Shown here: positions 8,078 through 16,581 of the stretch, piece by piece
Numbering within the stretch: the first letter of the stretch is position 1
Layout of the letters: each line of letters starts with the position of its first letter
Virus record (IMG/VR): IMGVR_UViG_3300044960_000922
Location: 1-36,320 of that record
Origin: a virus
Direction: 5' to 3' (one strand)
Length of the DNA: 36,320 nucleotides
Notes under the pieces: generated by a model
What the model was told of the DNA's origin: nothing
Databases searched by the model: none
The model's input: the letters and a program-made list of their open reading frames with translations, nothing else
Program-made: the position numbers and the translations under genes

Positions 8078-9090
8078 TGCTTCTCCTTGATGCGCTTGAG
8101 GCTGAGGCTGGTGGCGTAGCCGCTCGAGCGGCCGATCTCATGGCGCGCCTCGGTGATCAGGTAGCGCCCGTCGATGCGGGCAAGCCCGGCGATATCGACA
8201 GTGGCCCCGGCCACCAGCAGCGGGTCGCCCGGCAGTTGCACCTCGAGACTCGTTTTGTCGATCTCATGGCGGGCCTGCTCGGCGGAGGCCAATGCTTTAG
8301 CCTGCTCAGGGGTCTTGGCGCGCACGTGGCGTTTTTTGGTGTCGGCGGCGGCCTTCGTCTCCACCGGCACCACTTCGCCGTTTTTGACGCCATAGACGAC
8401 GAGCTCTCCAGTGCCCTGGTCGTGATGGCGAAGCTCGGTTCGGCTTGGCACCTCTGTGATGCGGTCGCGGTAGGTGTAGCGGGTCATGTCCCCCGGCGTC
8501 AAGGTGCGCACAGGGGCGGCGTCTTCGCCCAGCTTCATTACGGCCAGCGTCTTGTTGTTGTCGGTGAGTTTCACCGCATAGCCGTACTCGCGGCAGATGC
8601 GCACGAGGAACTCCCAGTCGGTCTCCTGGTATTGCGTGGCGCGGTCGATGTGGATGTCGGCAATCTTGCCCTTGCGTTTCGCGCCGATGCGCTTGGCGAC
8701 CTCATCGACGATCTTGGCCAGCGTGGTGAGTTCGTACTTCTTGCCGATGCGCGTGCGCACGGCGCGCGAGACGCCCGTGGCCAGTGCCCGGATGCGGATG
8801 GTGAGCGGCGGGCTTTCGATCTCGATCTCGTCCGCGTCGAAGCGGCCCGCCGAGACGAGAGGCTTGCCCGCGTAGCCGTAGTCGAGCGCGAGTTCCATCC
8901 CTTTGTCGGGATACCAGTCTGCAAGCCAGCGGCTATTGATCGCGTCGCTCTCGGCCAGTTCCACGTCCACGCTGTCGGCTTCGCCCGTCAGGCGGTCGGT
9001 GTAGGTGACGCGCATGAGGTAGGGCGAAAGATCGGCGGTGATGTCGCGCCCGTTGTAGGTGAGCTTGACGGCCGGGGTCAGCGCTTCCAT
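8074..9090 (-). CDS. D: Tail protein D (baseplate hub, late-control D family)
   Basis: 338 residues with the gpD/gp27-like hub pattern: an N-terminal domain (VKLTYNGRDITADLSPYL, ADSVDVELAESD), a central VSRAVRTRIGKKYELTTLAKIVDEVAKRIG, the hub motif QETDWEFLVRICREYGYAV (about 154-172), and a C-terminal barrel. It forms the ring between tube and spike. It overlaps X and V by a few bases. In P2 the D gene was first named for late control, but its product is structural. Confidence 0.93.
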   Translation of the reverse strand: MEALTPAVKLTYNGRDITADLSPYLMRVTYTDRLTGEADSVDVELAESDAINSRWLADWYPDKGMELALDYGYAGKPLVSAGRFDADEIEIESPPLTIRIRALATGVSRAVRTRIGKKYELTTLAKIVDEVAKRIGAKRKGKIADIHIDRATQYQETDWEFLVRICREYGYAVKLTDNNKTLAVMKLGEDAAPVRTLTPGDMTRYTYRDRITEVPSRTELRHHDQGTGELVVYGVKNGEVVPVETKAAADTKKRHVRAKTPEQAKALASAEQARHEIDKTSLEVQLPGDPLLVAGATVDIAGLARIDGRYLITEARHEIGRSSGYATSLSLKRIKEKQ

Positions 9091-9287
9091 GGCGGCAATG
9101 CGTCACTGCTGGCGGCGCGCTCGATGAGCGGCACGGCGATTTTGAGTCCTGCTGGCAGAAGCCCGGTGCGCGGCGCGTGCGGGTTGGCGGCAACGAGCGC
9201 CGCCATTTGCGTGACATCCCGGTAGTAGCGCCAGGCGATCAGGTCCCAGCGGTCGGCGTCCTGGGTGGTGTGGATGATGGCCTTCAT
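9078..9287 (-). CDS. X: Tail protein X (LysM-like)
   Basis: 69 residues in the GpX family, with a LysM-like fold: QDADRWDLIAWRYYRDVTQMAALVAANPHA, then LPAGLKIAVP. It is thought to help position tail components near the peptidoglycan. The ATG at 9287 overlaps the U-like stop as ATGA and was preferred to a GTG two codons earlier. The 3' end overlaps D by 13 nt. Confidence 0.9.
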   Translation of the reverse strand: MKAIIHTTQDADRWDLIAWRYYRDVTQMAALVAANPHAPRTGLLPAGLKIAVPLIERAASSDALPPWKR

Positions 9288-10216
9288 ACCCACACCTCAT
9301 CCATGACCGGCAGGCGCGCTGCCGCATGCGCGGCGAGCGACGAGAGATTGCCCCGCACGTCCTCGAGCGCGCGCGCCCCGGCATGGACGCTCCACAGCGC
9401 CGAGGAGAGCCCCCCGATGCCGGATCCGAGCGCCGCTGCGGCGCTGTCGAACTGTGCGCGGGCCGAGAGCAGGCCGCCGGCCACGGCGCTGGCCTGCGAC
9501 ACCACCGACGACACAGCGCCCGCCATCTGCGCTATCCCGGAAAAATCGCCGATCGGCAGTGACGGCCCGAAGCCCTCCAGCCGCCCGGTAAGACCGGGCA
9601 AGGCGAGCAGCGCCGCATCGGGCGACGACTGCGCCAGCCGCGCGAAGCTCGCCAGGTCGGCAGCAAGCTCAACGCCACGCGCCACCGCCGAAATGCCTTC
9701 AGAGACGATGGCGGCCAGCCCGCCTGGCGAATCCGGCGCGGCCTGCGTCATCAAATCGAAGCCGTCCGCGCCCGTGACGCCGATGGGGATGCGGTAGCCA
9801 TCGGTGATGACGCCTGGCGGATTCGGCTCGGCCGGATCGCCCACGTATTCGCGCAGGGTCATGGACAGCTCGAAGGCGATGGCGCTGCCGTAACCATCGG
9901 TCTGCGTGGTCGTGACCTCCGCCTCGGTGATGACAAACACGCCACGGTATTCGCCAGTTCCCAGCACGAAGGCGAGCGGCTCGCGGTTGTCCATGCGCTC
10001 CTTGATGCGGCGCACCTCGTCCGCCGGATTGCACCACGCGGCGTGCAGCCGGGCGTCGATCCGCACCTCATCCGGGGCGTGGCCGGTGTATTGCAGGAGG
10101 CTCTTTCTGCCGATCAGCCCTTGCTCGGCGTACTGCGCGCCGTAGCGCACCGAGAGGCCATCGAGCCAGGTGATGATCTCGAGTTCCGTCTCGCCCAGCA
10201 CTGCGTAGAGGCTCAT
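9284..10216 (-). CDS. U: Tail protein U (P2 gpU-like) with extended C-terminus
   Basis: 310 residues. The first ~150 follow the gpU pattern: FEIITWLDG-like start, QRYTGHAPDEVRID-like segment (here LLQYTGHAPDEVRID), REPLAFVLGTGEYRGVFVITE and SAIAFELSMTLREYV. P2 gpU is about 160 residues. Here the C-terminal half is an Ala-rich helical extension (ASFARLAQ, AVSSVVSQASAVAGG), as in several Mu/P2 mosaics. It starts with ATGA overlap on the tape measure and is translationally coupled to X. Confidence 0.87.
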   Translation of the reverse strand: MSLYAVLGETELEIITWLDGLSVRYGAQYAEQGLIGRKSLLQYTGHAPDEVRIDARLHAAWCNPADEVRRIKERMDNREPLAFVLGTGEYRGVFVITEAEVTTTQTDGYGSAIAFELSMTLREYVGDPAEPNPPGVITDGYRIPIGVTGADGFDLMTQAAPDSPGGLAAIVSEGISAVARGVELAADLASFARLAQSSPDAALLALPGLTGRLEGFGPSLPIGDFSGIAQMAGAVSSVVSQASAVAGGLLSARAQFDSAAAALGSGIGGLSSALWSVHAGARALEDVRGNLSSLAAHAAARLPVMDEVWV

Positions 10217-12687
10217 GGCGCGATCCTCCGGCGTTCGTGCTCATAGCGGCGCATCAGCCGCTCGAATTCGGCAAAGCTCATCTGCACCGCCTGTTGCACC
10301 TGCGCGCGGGCAGCCTCGGGGCTCGCCGCGCCGGAGACGGTGATCTGCGGGGAGAATGTGATGTGCATGGCGGCGGCGTTTTGTGCGGCGCGGTTTGTCG
10401 CCTGCAATGTGGGCACGGCGGGTGTTGGTGCCTGCGGCAAGCGCGGCAGCGCCAGCGCCGGCTGGAAGGCAGCGGTGGCCGCAAGCGCCAGCCCTGCCGT
10501 GGCTTTGCCTACAGCGCCAGCCATGCCCGCGATGCCCTGCGCTGCGCCCTGGCCGATCATCTCGCCGAAGCCAGCAAACACGCGCGAGGGCGACTTGATG
10601 CCCAGCCAGCCCTTGAAGGTGTTTTTTGCCGCCTCGCCCATGCCCTTGACGGCATCGCCCAGCGCGCCCAGCTTGGCCTTGATTCCGTCGATGAGGCCAG
10701 AGACGATCTCGCGGCCCATCTGGAGCATCTTGCCGGGGAGCGCCTTGAGCCACTCCCATGCGGCGGCAAAGCCCTCTTTCACCCGCTCCCAGACGCGCGC
10801 GAGCAGCGGGCCGATTTTCTCCCAGTTGCGCCACACCAGATAGGCGGCACCAGCGATCGCGGTGAGGACCAGCCCGACGGGATTCAACAGCATCGCCCGG
10901 CCAAGCCAAATAACGGCGCGGCCCACGGCCATGAGCGCCGTGCTCGCCACCCCCTTGAACCAGAGAAGACCCGCGCCCAGCTTGGCAATCAGCCCGCCAC
11001 TCAGCCCGGCGGCGGCGCCCAGCGCGCGCAAGGGCGTAGCGCCGGCCAGCAGCGCCGCGCGCCCGATCAGCACGCGGGCGGTGAGCGCCTGCCACGCGAC
11101 GCGCAGCGAGGCAATGGGCGAGAGCAGGAAAAAGTTCACCACCCACCCGAGCGACAGCGCGGCCACTTTGAAGGCGACCAGTCCCAAGGCTGCGCCCACT
11201 AGCCCTTTCATCAGCGCCGGGTGCTCTTTGGCAAACGCGGCAAACGCACTCACCGCTGGCTGCGCCGCGCGCACGATGTCAAGAAGCGGCGGCAGCAGCG
11301 CATCGCCCGCCGTGATCGCGAGCTCTTGCAGCTCGATCCGGAAGCGCTTGAACTGCTCGAGCGGCGACTGCATGCGCTTTTCGAAATCTTCGTCGAGCGC
11401 GCTTTTGCCCGACGCGCCCTTGCCGGTGGCGGTCTCTTCGCGGATTTTCTTGAGGTCGTCGCGGTTCTGGATTTCGGCGAGCAGATACGCCACCGCCTGC
11501 ATATCCTGGAACATCTGGCCGATACCGGCCCGCTGGCCAAGCGCCTCGATCATGGTGCGGCGGCGCTCCATCTCGGCGGCGCGCTCCGCGGGGTCTTTGA
11601 TCGCTGCGAGCTCTTTGCTGAGCGCTTTCAGCTCTTTCGTCACCTCTGGCGACTGCGCTGCGAGCTTGTCCATGATCAGACCGACCGCGCCTTCGATCGG
11701 ATCCATCCCCTGCCGCGCCATTCTGAGCATGGAGCCTTGCAGGTCCATGCCGAGCTTTTCAAAGTCTTTCTTGGTGTCCGGGCTGGTGAGCTTGGCCAGA
11801 AAGTTCCTGAAGTTGTTGGCGGCCTCATCCGTGCTGCCCGCCGTGCGCATGGCGATTTGCAGCCGTGACGCCATGTTCACCACCGCCTCGTTGCCGGTGA
11901 TGCCGATGGCCTTCATGTAGCCACCGAGCTGCGGGAACCAGCGGGCCATGTCGCGCACTTCAAAGGAGCCGAGCTTGCCCGCCTTCGCGGCCTGGGCAAA
12001 GGCGAGTTCCATGTCTTGCGCTTTGACGCCCAAGAGGTCGAAGCTCACCATCATCTTGGCGGCGTCGTCGAGGCTCGCGCGGGTGGCGGTGGTGAACTTG
12101 CCCAAAAGCTGCGCCTGCTCGGCGGCCTTTTTGGCCTCCATGCCGTTGGCGATCAGCATTCCGACGCCTTTGGCGATATCCGTAGCGGTCTGGTTGGTGG
12201 TGCGCGCCACCTCGCGCAAGGATGCGCCGAGTTGCGCCTCTTCCTCGCGCGTGAGTTCGCCGACGATCGCGATGTCTTTGACCACATCGCCAAAGCCCGA
12301 CGCCTCGCGCACGGCGGCAAGCACGGGCGCGCCGGTGGCGGCTGCGGTGGCGTAGGTCCCCATGATCTCGCCGCCCATGCGCGCGCGGGCGTCGGCCAGG
12401 TCGCTCTTGTACTGCATGGCGCGGGAGAGCGCCTCGTGCTTCTGCCGGATGGCGTCGATGGTACGACCAAGCCGCTCATAGTCGCGGTTGAGCGCGGCGA
12501 TCGTTTGCGGCGCGAGCGTCCCCATGTGGCGGCGAATGGCCTCGCCCAGGCGATCTTGCTCTGATTGGACGCGACGCGCTACATCGCCCAGCCCCTTGAG
12601 CGCGCCCTGCGCCTGGCCGATGGCGGCGCCCACGACGCCAGCGCCCAGGACGCCCAACTTGATGCCAAGGAAGAATTCTTGTGCCAT
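10213..12687 (-). CDS. Tail tape measure protein
   Basis: 824 residues. The N-terminus is helical coiled coil. Next comes a TP901-type tape-measure core (SGFGDVVKDIAIVGELTREEE, LREVARTTNQTATDIAKGV, RWFPQLGGYMKAIGITGNEAV), then membrane-active hydrophobic stretches (LVGAALGLVAFKVAALSLGW; VGLVLTAIAGAAYLVW) and the conserved FKGWLGIKSPSRVFAGFGEMIG near residue 700. Its length sets tail length, and the hydrophobic parts may line the channel at DNA entry. One copy of the dispersed 13-bp motif lies in this gene. Confidence 0.95.
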   Translation of the reverse strand: MAQEFFLGIKLGVLGAGVVGAAIGQAQGALKGLGDVARRVQSEQDRLGEAIRRHMGTLAPQTIAALNRDYERLGRTIDAIRQKHEALSRAMQYKSDLADARARMGGEIMGTYATAAATGAPVLAAVREASGFGDVVKDIAIVGELTREEEAQLGASLREVARTTNQTATDIAKGVGMLIANGMEAKKAAEQAQLLGKFTTATRASLDDAAKMMVSFDLLGVKAQDMELAFAQAAKAGKLGSFEVRDMARWFPQLGGYMKAIGITGNEAVVNMASRLQIAMRTAGSTDEAANNFRNFLAKLTSPDTKKDFEKLGMDLQGSMLRMARQGMDPIEGAVGLIMDKLAAQSPEVTKELKALSKELAAIKDPAERAAEMERRRTMIEALGQRAGIGQMFQDMQAVAYLLAEIQNRDDLKKIREETATGKGASGKSALDEDFEKRMQSPLEQFKRFRIELQELAITAGDALLPPLLDIVRAAQPAVSAFAAFAKEHPALMKGLVGAALGLVAFKVAALSLGWVVNFFLLSPIASLRVAWQALTARVLIGRAALLAGATPLRALGAAAGLSGGLIAKLGAGLLWFKGVASTALMAVGRAVIWLGRAMLLNPVGLVLTAIAGAAYLVWRNWEKIGPLLARVWERVKEGFAAAWEWLKALPGKMLQMGREIVSGLIDGIKAKLGALGDAVKGMGEAAKNTFKGWLGIKSPSRVFAGFGEMIGQGAAQGIAGMAGAVGKATAGLALAATAAFQPALALPRLPQAPTPAVPTLQATNRAAQNAAAMHITFSPQITVSGAASPEAARAQVQQAVQMSFAEFERLMRRYEHERRRIAP
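10396..10408 (+). repeat. 13-bp dispersed motif, copy 1 (tape measure)
   Basis: TGTCGCCTGCAAT. Together with copies at 25171 and 29978 it shares a longer pattern, TTGTCGCCTGCAATG then nGnnCACGGCG. Confidence 0.6.
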
Positions 12688-12697
12688 ACTGCCTCAG

Positions 12698-12853
12698 ATG
12701 GACGCCGCTATTGTCATCGTGACCCTGCTCATCGCCGCTGCTGTTGCTGTCGGCGCCCCGCTCTGGGCCGCACCCTTGATCGGCGCGGCGGTCGTTTTAG
12801 TGGCCCCGCTGCTTGGCGTGGCGGTGGAGATCATTCGCCGCCTGCGTCCTTGA
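12698..12853 (+). CDS. Small plus-strand membrane ORF (uncertain)
   Basis: A 51-codon ORF fills the gap between tape measure and E'. It encodes two hydrophobic segments (AAIVIVTLLIAAAVAVGAPL and PLIGAAVVLVAPLLGVAVEI) and a basic end IRRLRP, like a small inner-membrane protein. A CATACT hexamer preceded by TG ends 7 bp before its ATG, and no Shine-Dalgarno is present. The opposite strand is also open here (46 codons from ATG 12834), but its product is Ala/Thr-rich and low-complexity. Either frame could be a shadow. Confidence 0.35.
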   Translation: MDAAIVIVTLLIAAAVAVGAPLWAAPLIGAAVVLVAPLLGVAVEIIRRLRP

Positions 12854-12968
12854 TCTGGCGGCGCGCCTCGTCACACCATCTGCGCAGCTCGTCGACCTCG
12901 AGCGCGTCGATCTCCGAGGGCTGAAAGCGAAACCACCGCGCCAGCAGCGCGGCAGCCCGCCACAGGTC
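12831..12968 (-). CDS. Tail assembly chaperone E' part (GpE family), probably made by frameshift
   Basis: About 45 codons that lack a good start: LWRAAALLARWFRFQPSEID followed by ALEVDELRRWCDEARRQI, the signature of the P2 GpE-type short protein. The frame is offset by +1 (equivalent to -2) from the upstream E gene and is open across the E stop codon (TGA followed by C). As in lambda, P2 and Mu, a programmed frameshift would join E to this segment and give the longer chaperone G/GT-style product. The slip site is not evident. Confidence 0.7.
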   Translation of the reverse strand, partial: DLWRAAALLARWFRFQPSEIDALEVDELRRWCDEARRQIKDAGGE

Positions 12969-13218
12969 AGCCGCCGGTATCCAGCATGGCGCGAAAGGAC
13001 TCGGAGATCGCGCGGTAATCGGCGAGATCGAGCTCTTCGATGTCCTCGGGCGTAAGCCCCGCCAGCGCTGCGACGAGTGCCAGTTCCTGCTCCTCGGGCT
13101 TGTCGGAGACGCGCTGCGCGGCTTTCAGGTCGCGCACCTTTGGGCGGCGCAGCGTCACCTTGGTGAGCATCTGGCCGGTGGCGAGCTTGACCGGGTGTTG
13201 GAGGGTGATCTCCGTCAT
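12967..13218 (-). CDS. E: Tail assembly chaperone E
   Basis: 83 residues: ITLQHPVKLATGQMLTKVTLRRPKVRDL, then EQELALVAALAGLTPEDIEELDLADY, the usual layout of P2 gpE-like chaperones that coat the tape measure before tube polymerisation. It starts 3 nt after the tube gene stop and lies directly before the tape measure, as expected. The overlapping downstream E' frame suggests a frameshifted second product. Confidence 0.88.
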   Translation of the reverse strand: MTEITLQHPVKLATGQMLTKVTLRRPKVRDLKAAQRVSDKPEEQELALVAALAGLTPEDIEELDLADYRAISESFRAMLDTGG

Positions 13219-13221
13219 CGC

Positions 13222-13743
13222 TTAGCCCCCGATGTTGGCGCTGTACTGCGCCAGCAGATCGGCGCCGCCCGCCTTGTAGATGTTCTCCAGCACGTCGATT
13301 TCGGCGACATCCTGGCCGTCCACCGTGAGCTTCATGTAGTAGGCGGTGAAGTCGGTCTCCAGCTCGACGTTTTCGTGCTGCTTGAAGTTGCCGCCCGGCA
13401 GGCTCTTGAACACCACCGAGAGCAGGGCGACGATGGGTGCTTCGCGCGAGATAGACCCGCCCAGGATGATGGGCATGGAGCCGCGCACCTGGATTTGCAC
13501 CGCCTTGAACGGGTTGGCGACTTTCTTGAGCACGTCGGCGTAGTAGCTCGCCCACTTGATCTTGCCTTCGAGCTTCTCGAAGCCGGCGAAGGCTTCGATG
13601 GTGCCGACCATGCCGAGCGCCTTGTGCTCGACCATCTTCGCCTTGATCTGCGGCAGCTGCACCTCCTCGGCGCGACCCAAGAGGCTCTGCCCGTCCAGAT
13701 AGACGTTGGCGTTGGTGATGCGGTGGATTTCGATCTTTGCCAT
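13222..13743 (-). CDS. FII: Major tail tube protein FII
   Basis: 173 residues of the P2 FII family: RITNANVYLDGQSLLGRAEEV, GKIKWASYYADVLKKVANPF, and the C-terminal TAYYMKLTVDGQDVAEIDVL. Hexamers of this protein stack into the inner tail tube. AAGGAG lies 6 nt before the ATG. It follows the sheath gene after 12 nt. Confidence 0.95.
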   Translation of the reverse strand: MAKIEIHRITNANVYLDGQSLLGRAEEVQLPQIKAKMVEHKALGMVGTIEAFAGFEKLEGKIKWASYYADVLKKVANPFKAVQIQVRGSMPIILGGSISREAPIVALLSVVFKSLPGGNFKQHENVELETDFTAYYMKLTVDGQDVAEIDVLENIYKAGGADLLAQYSANIGG

Positions 13744-13755
13744 GACCTACTCCTT

Positions 13756-14997
13756 TTATTGCTGGCCGCCCAGGCGGGACAAGAGGTTGATGTCGATGAA
13801 GCTCTCGAAGCTGATCCGCTCGGCAGGCGCGGGCGGCATGAAGGTGATGTCGAAGGTGAGGTGCCCGGAGGCCAGCTCTGTCGGAGGGTTCTTCGCCGGG
13901 TCGTAGGTGCATGCCCCGTCGATCAGCGCCCCGCGCCCGATCAGCGTGCGGATGAAGGCGTTGACGCTGCCCTTGATGTCGTCGATGAGCGCGTCGTTGA
14001 TGGGCCGGTCGATGAATTGCAGCATCGCGTACTCCACCGACTCGTGCAGCACGTCGGCCACGCGGCGCACGTTGATGAAGTTCTTCGGGTGCGAGACGCT
14101 CGGCCAGGCGGCGCTGCGGTTGCCCCAGGCGCGGTAGCCGGTGCCAAAGCTGTTGAACACGGTGACGATGCCGTTTTCGTTGAGGAGGTTCGCCTCGCTC
14201 TGCGGGTCATTGACCCGCGCGGTGATCGGGCGCTCCACACCGGTGATGCCCTTGAACTCCTGGTTCGACGGGCTCCACCAGTAGCCGCGCTCTGTATCTG
14301 TGGCGCACATCAGGCCAGCCAGGCGCGGGCTCATGGGCTCCAGCCGTTCGGCGTCGGTGCGCGGGTCATAGACCTTGAGGTGCGGGTAGCAGAGAATCGC
14401 GCGCTCCGAGCTGGTGTTGAAGTTGATGCTGCCCGAAGGCCCGCGTCCTTCCACCGCCTGCTGCACGGTCAGCCCCGATGGTGCATCGATGATCGCCATC
14501 GCACGCAGCTTCGCCGCCATCGCGATCAGCTCAGCGGTCACCGAGGTGAGCGTCGCGTATCCCGGAGCGATCAGGAGCTTGGCGTTGAAGCCGAAGAGGT
14601 TGTAGGTGTCCTCCAGCGCCTTCATCCCCGTGCGGTTGCCAGCGGCATCGACCGTGCCGATGATGTGCGAGGCGTTGATCTGCGTCTTGCCGGGTTCGTT
14701 GGTGACCGTGTGCACCGCCGGATCGAAGACGTTGACCACGATCACCGTGCCCGCGCCGTGGTCGAAGATGGCGTCCAGCGCCTGCGGGATGGTGTGACCG
14801 GCGCTCGCGGCATCCGTGATGCTGCCGAAGGCGGCAGCGTCCTTTTCCGACAAAACGATGGTAGGCGTGTTGATCGGGCCGGTGGGCGCGGTGCCGATGA
14901 GCCCCACCACGGCGGTCTTCACCGTGCGGATGGGGCGCGGGCCTTTGTCGATCTCGATGGTCTCGACGCCGTGCAGGAAGTTGGCGGGCATGGTCAT
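13756..14997 (-). CDS. FI: Contractile tail sheath protein FI
   Basis: 413 residues in the P2 FI / phage sheath family: VKTAVVGLIGTAPTGP in the N-terminal domain, AIIDAPSGLTVQQAVEGRG in the middle, and GTGYRAWGNRSAAWPSVSHP, INVRRVADVLHESVEYAM and the C-terminal assembly arm LTFDITFMPPAPAERISFES. It shows the tail is contractile. The ATG at 14997 forms an ATGA overlap with the preceding stop; a second ATG two codons on is equally possible. Confidence 0.95.
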   Translation of the reverse strand: MTMPANFLHGVETIEIDKGPRPIRTVKTAVVGLIGTAPTGPINTPTIVLSEKDAAAFGSITDAASAGHTIPQALDAIFDHGAGTVIVVNVFDPAVHTVTNEPGKTQINASHIIGTVDAAGNRTGMKALEDTYNLFGFNAKLLIAPGYATLTSVTAELIAMAAKLRAMAIIDAPSGLTVQQAVEGRGPSGSINFNTSSERAILCYPHLKVYDPRTDAERLEPMSPRLAGLMCATDTERGYWWSPSNQEFKGITGVERPITARVNDPQSEANLLNENGIVTVFNSFGTGYRAWGNRSAAWPSVSHPKNFINVRRVADVLHESVEYAMLQFIDRPINDALIDDIKGSVNAFIRTLIGRGALIDGACTYDPAKNPPTELASGHLTFDITFMPPAPAERISFESFIDINLLSRLGGQQ

Positions 14998-15269
14998 CCT
15001 CCGATGTGTTTCAGGGTTTCAGAAAGGGCGCGCTTTTCGTCGGCCAGGCGCTTCAGCTCGTCGCGCAGCTCGCCAGCCGCCTCGGCGATCAGGCGCACGC
15101 GATCGATCATGAGCCCGGCATTGAGTGCAGCGAACTGCGGCGCGGTGACAGACGCTTCGGCCATCGCCGCCTCGCGGATGGCGGCGGCGGCCTTGAGAAT
15201 CTCCGGCGTGATGACCGCGATGCGCTGCTCGATCTCGTAGAGCCGCGCCTTGATCTCGGTCGCGTTCAT
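14994..15269 (-). CDS. Small coiled-coil phage protein
   Basis: 91 residues, almost fully helical with heptad character (TEIKARLYEIEQRIAVITPE; GELRDELKRLADEKRALSET). It lies between the gp38-like gene and the sheath with ATGA overlaps on both sides, so it is part of the neck/tail operon. No named family was recognised. A structural or assembly role is inferred only from its position. Confidence 0.8.
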   Translation of the reverse strand: MNATEIKARLYEIEQRIAVITPEILKAAAAIREAAMAEASVTAPQFAALNAGLMIDRVRLIAEAAGELRDELKRLADEKRALSETLKHIGG

Positions 15270-15457
15270 GCCTGGTCTCCGGCCTTTTTCGCCTTGGGCG
15301 CGGGCGCAGCTTCAGGAGTCAAGCGCTTCAGCGCCACCAGCGTCTGCACCACGGGGTTGTCATCAGGCAGATCGACGGTCTGGCCGTCGATCAGGATCAC
15401 GTCGCGCCCGTCTGGCAGCGTCATGGACGTCAGCGGTCCGGTATAGCGGTATTGCAT
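15266..15457 (-). CDS. DUF2635 / Mu gp38-like protein
   Basis: 63 residues: YRYTGPLTSMTLPDGRDVIL, then DDNPVVQTLVALKRLTP and a basic Ala/Pro/Lys-rich tail. The small beta-rich N-terminal part and the place just before the sheath match Mu gp38-like DUF2635 proteins, whose role is unknown. It begins 1 nt after the gp37-like stop. Confidence 0.8.
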   Translation of the reverse strand: MQYRYTGPLTSMTLPDGRDVILIDGQTVDLPDDNPVVQTLVALKRLTPEAAPAPKAKKAGDQA

Positions 15458-15458
15458 G

Positions 15459-15911
15459 TCAGCTCTCCACGAAATGCACTTCGGTCAAAAGCGGCCCGCC
15501 CTCGTAGTCGAGGTCGGCCACCATCGGAATTCCACAGGCCCAGCGGGTGACGAGCATCCAGGTGTCGGCCTCTGCGTCAGCGAGCCGCGCGGTCAGAAGG
15601 CGCAATGGCGTCGCCCCCGGCGCGGGTTTGAACGACAGAAGCGCCCGGCGCGTCACTTCGAACAGATCCCACACCCCGGCACCGTCGCGCAGCGACCGGG
15701 CAAAGAGCGCCACTTCTAGCGTGAGCGTTGCCCCTTGCACGGAAGCGCCCACATCCCCCACCGGCTCGGCGGCGATGTCGCTGGCGGCCACCACCGCCGC
15801 GCCCTTGGCGTGGGAGAAGCGGTAGCCTCGCGCGGGGAGCGCATCGACCGGCAAGGGTGCCAGCGCCGCCTTGAGACGATCCACCACGGCGCGCTCGACG
15901 GCGAGGATCAT
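15459..15911 (-). CDS. Tail terminator-type protein (Mu gp37-like, DUF1834)
   Basis: 150 residues. Recognisable elements are VERAVVDRLKAAL, a beta-rich core (ATLTLEVALFARSLRDGAGV, WDLFEVTRRALLSF) and a C-terminal YEGGPLLTEV. This is the DUF1834 pattern of Mu gp37, placed between gp36 and the sheath, where a tail-terminator or head-tail connector is expected. Its start shares one base with the gp36-like stop. Confidence 0.85.
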   Translation of the reverse strand: MILAVERAVVDRLKAALAPLPVDALPARGYRFSHAKGAAVVAASDIAAEPVGDVGASVQGATLTLEVALFARSLRDGAGVWDLFEVTRRALLSFKPAPGATPLRLLTARLADAEADTWMLVTRWACGIPMVADLDYEGGPLLTEVHFVES

Positions 15912-16348
15912 CAGAAGCTCCCCATCTGGTCAGGCCCGAAGATGGGCGCGGGGCCGCTTTTGGCGGCAGCGCGCGCAAGCTGCGGCTGGGCGGCCGGCGG
16001 CAGCGCGGCGGGCAGGCCAAGGCTCACCGCACCGCGACTGATGGCCTCGAGCAGCCGCCGGGCGTCTTCATAGCGGCGGCGTGCATCCTCGATGTCGCCG
16101 GTGCGGCGCAGCGACAGCAGCCGGTAGATGGCGATGTCGCCTGCAATGCGCGCAAGGATGGCTGGCACGGTCGGCAGCGGCAGCTGGTAGCGGGCGGCCA
16201 GATAGCCGTCGATCTCGGCGTCGGCGTCCGAGAGCGCCTGGGCGATCATCGGGTCGTCCGCCAGACCATCGCCGTCGCGGTCGGTGAGATCGACCAGCCG
16301 ATCCTGCCCGTAGCGCACCGCGAGTTCCGCTGCCGTGAGGTAGCCCAT
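15911..16348 (-). CDS. Head-tail connector protein (Mu gp36-like, DUF1320)
   Basis: 145 residues: MGYLTAAELAVRYGQDRLVDLTD, a DADAEIDGYLAARYQLPLP helix and IAGDIAIYRLL, all typical of DUF1320/gp36, a connector next to the portal. AGGAG lies 6 nt upstream. The C-terminus (LPAALPPAAQPQLARAAAKS) is a Pro/Ala tail. One copy of the dispersed 13-bp motif occurs here, in a reading frame different from the other copies. Confidence 0.9.
   Translation of the reverse strand: MGYLTAAELAVRYGQDRLVDLTDRDGDGLADDPMIAQALSDADAEIDGYLAARYQLPLPTVPAILARIAGDIAIYRLLSLRRTGDIEDARRRYEDARRLLEAISRGAVSLGLPAALPPAAQPQLARAAAKSGPAPIFGPDQMGSF
16135..16147 (+). repeat. 13-bp dispersed motif, copy 2 (gp36)
   Basis: TGTCGCCTGCAAT, here in another reading frame (Ile-Ala-Gly-Asp), which argues against a purely protein-level cause. 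Confidence 0.6.
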
Positions 16349-16351
16349 GCC

Positions 16352-16570
16352 TTACTCCTGCGGCGCTTCCGTGACGATCAGCACCGGGTCGGTGCGCAGC
16401 AGCTCGGCCTGCTCCGGCGTCACTTCGACCACCTGCGGCTCGCGGGTGAAGGGGCCGAGCCCGGCACGGTAGCGGGTCAGCTCGCCGTGGGCGGCCACGG
16501 TGCGCACCGAAAGGCGCACGGTGGTGGCGCCGGAGCGCGCGGCGGCGGTGTTGGCCTTTGCCCTGGACAT
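16352..16570 (-). CDS. Small Mu gp35-like protein
   Basis: 72 residues from ATG 16570, chosen because GGAGG lies just upstream. The N-terminus is basic and Ala-rich (SRAKANTAAARSG), followed by VTPEQAELLRTDPVLIV, a segment resembling small proteins that follow the major head gene in Mu relatives. Its function is unknown; a minor head or head-stabilising role is possible from position. Confidence 0.75.
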   Translation of the reverse strand: MSRAKANTAAARSGATTVRLSVRTVAAHGELTRYRAGLGPFTREPQVVEVTPEQAELLRTDPVLIVTEAPQE

Positions 16571-16581
16571 GCCCCCTCCGC

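Noticed and set aside
12831-13912. Long minus-strand frame of 371 codons over FII, E and E'
   Set aside because: It is Arg/His/Pro-rich shadow coding across three well-recognised genes. Only its neighbouring frames hold conserved tail proteins.
13195-15240. 681-codon plus-strand frame opposite sheath and tube genes
   Set aside because: Antisense to FI, FII and the small neck gene, with the Val/Asp/Arg-rich make-up typical of GC-rich shadow frames and no domain.
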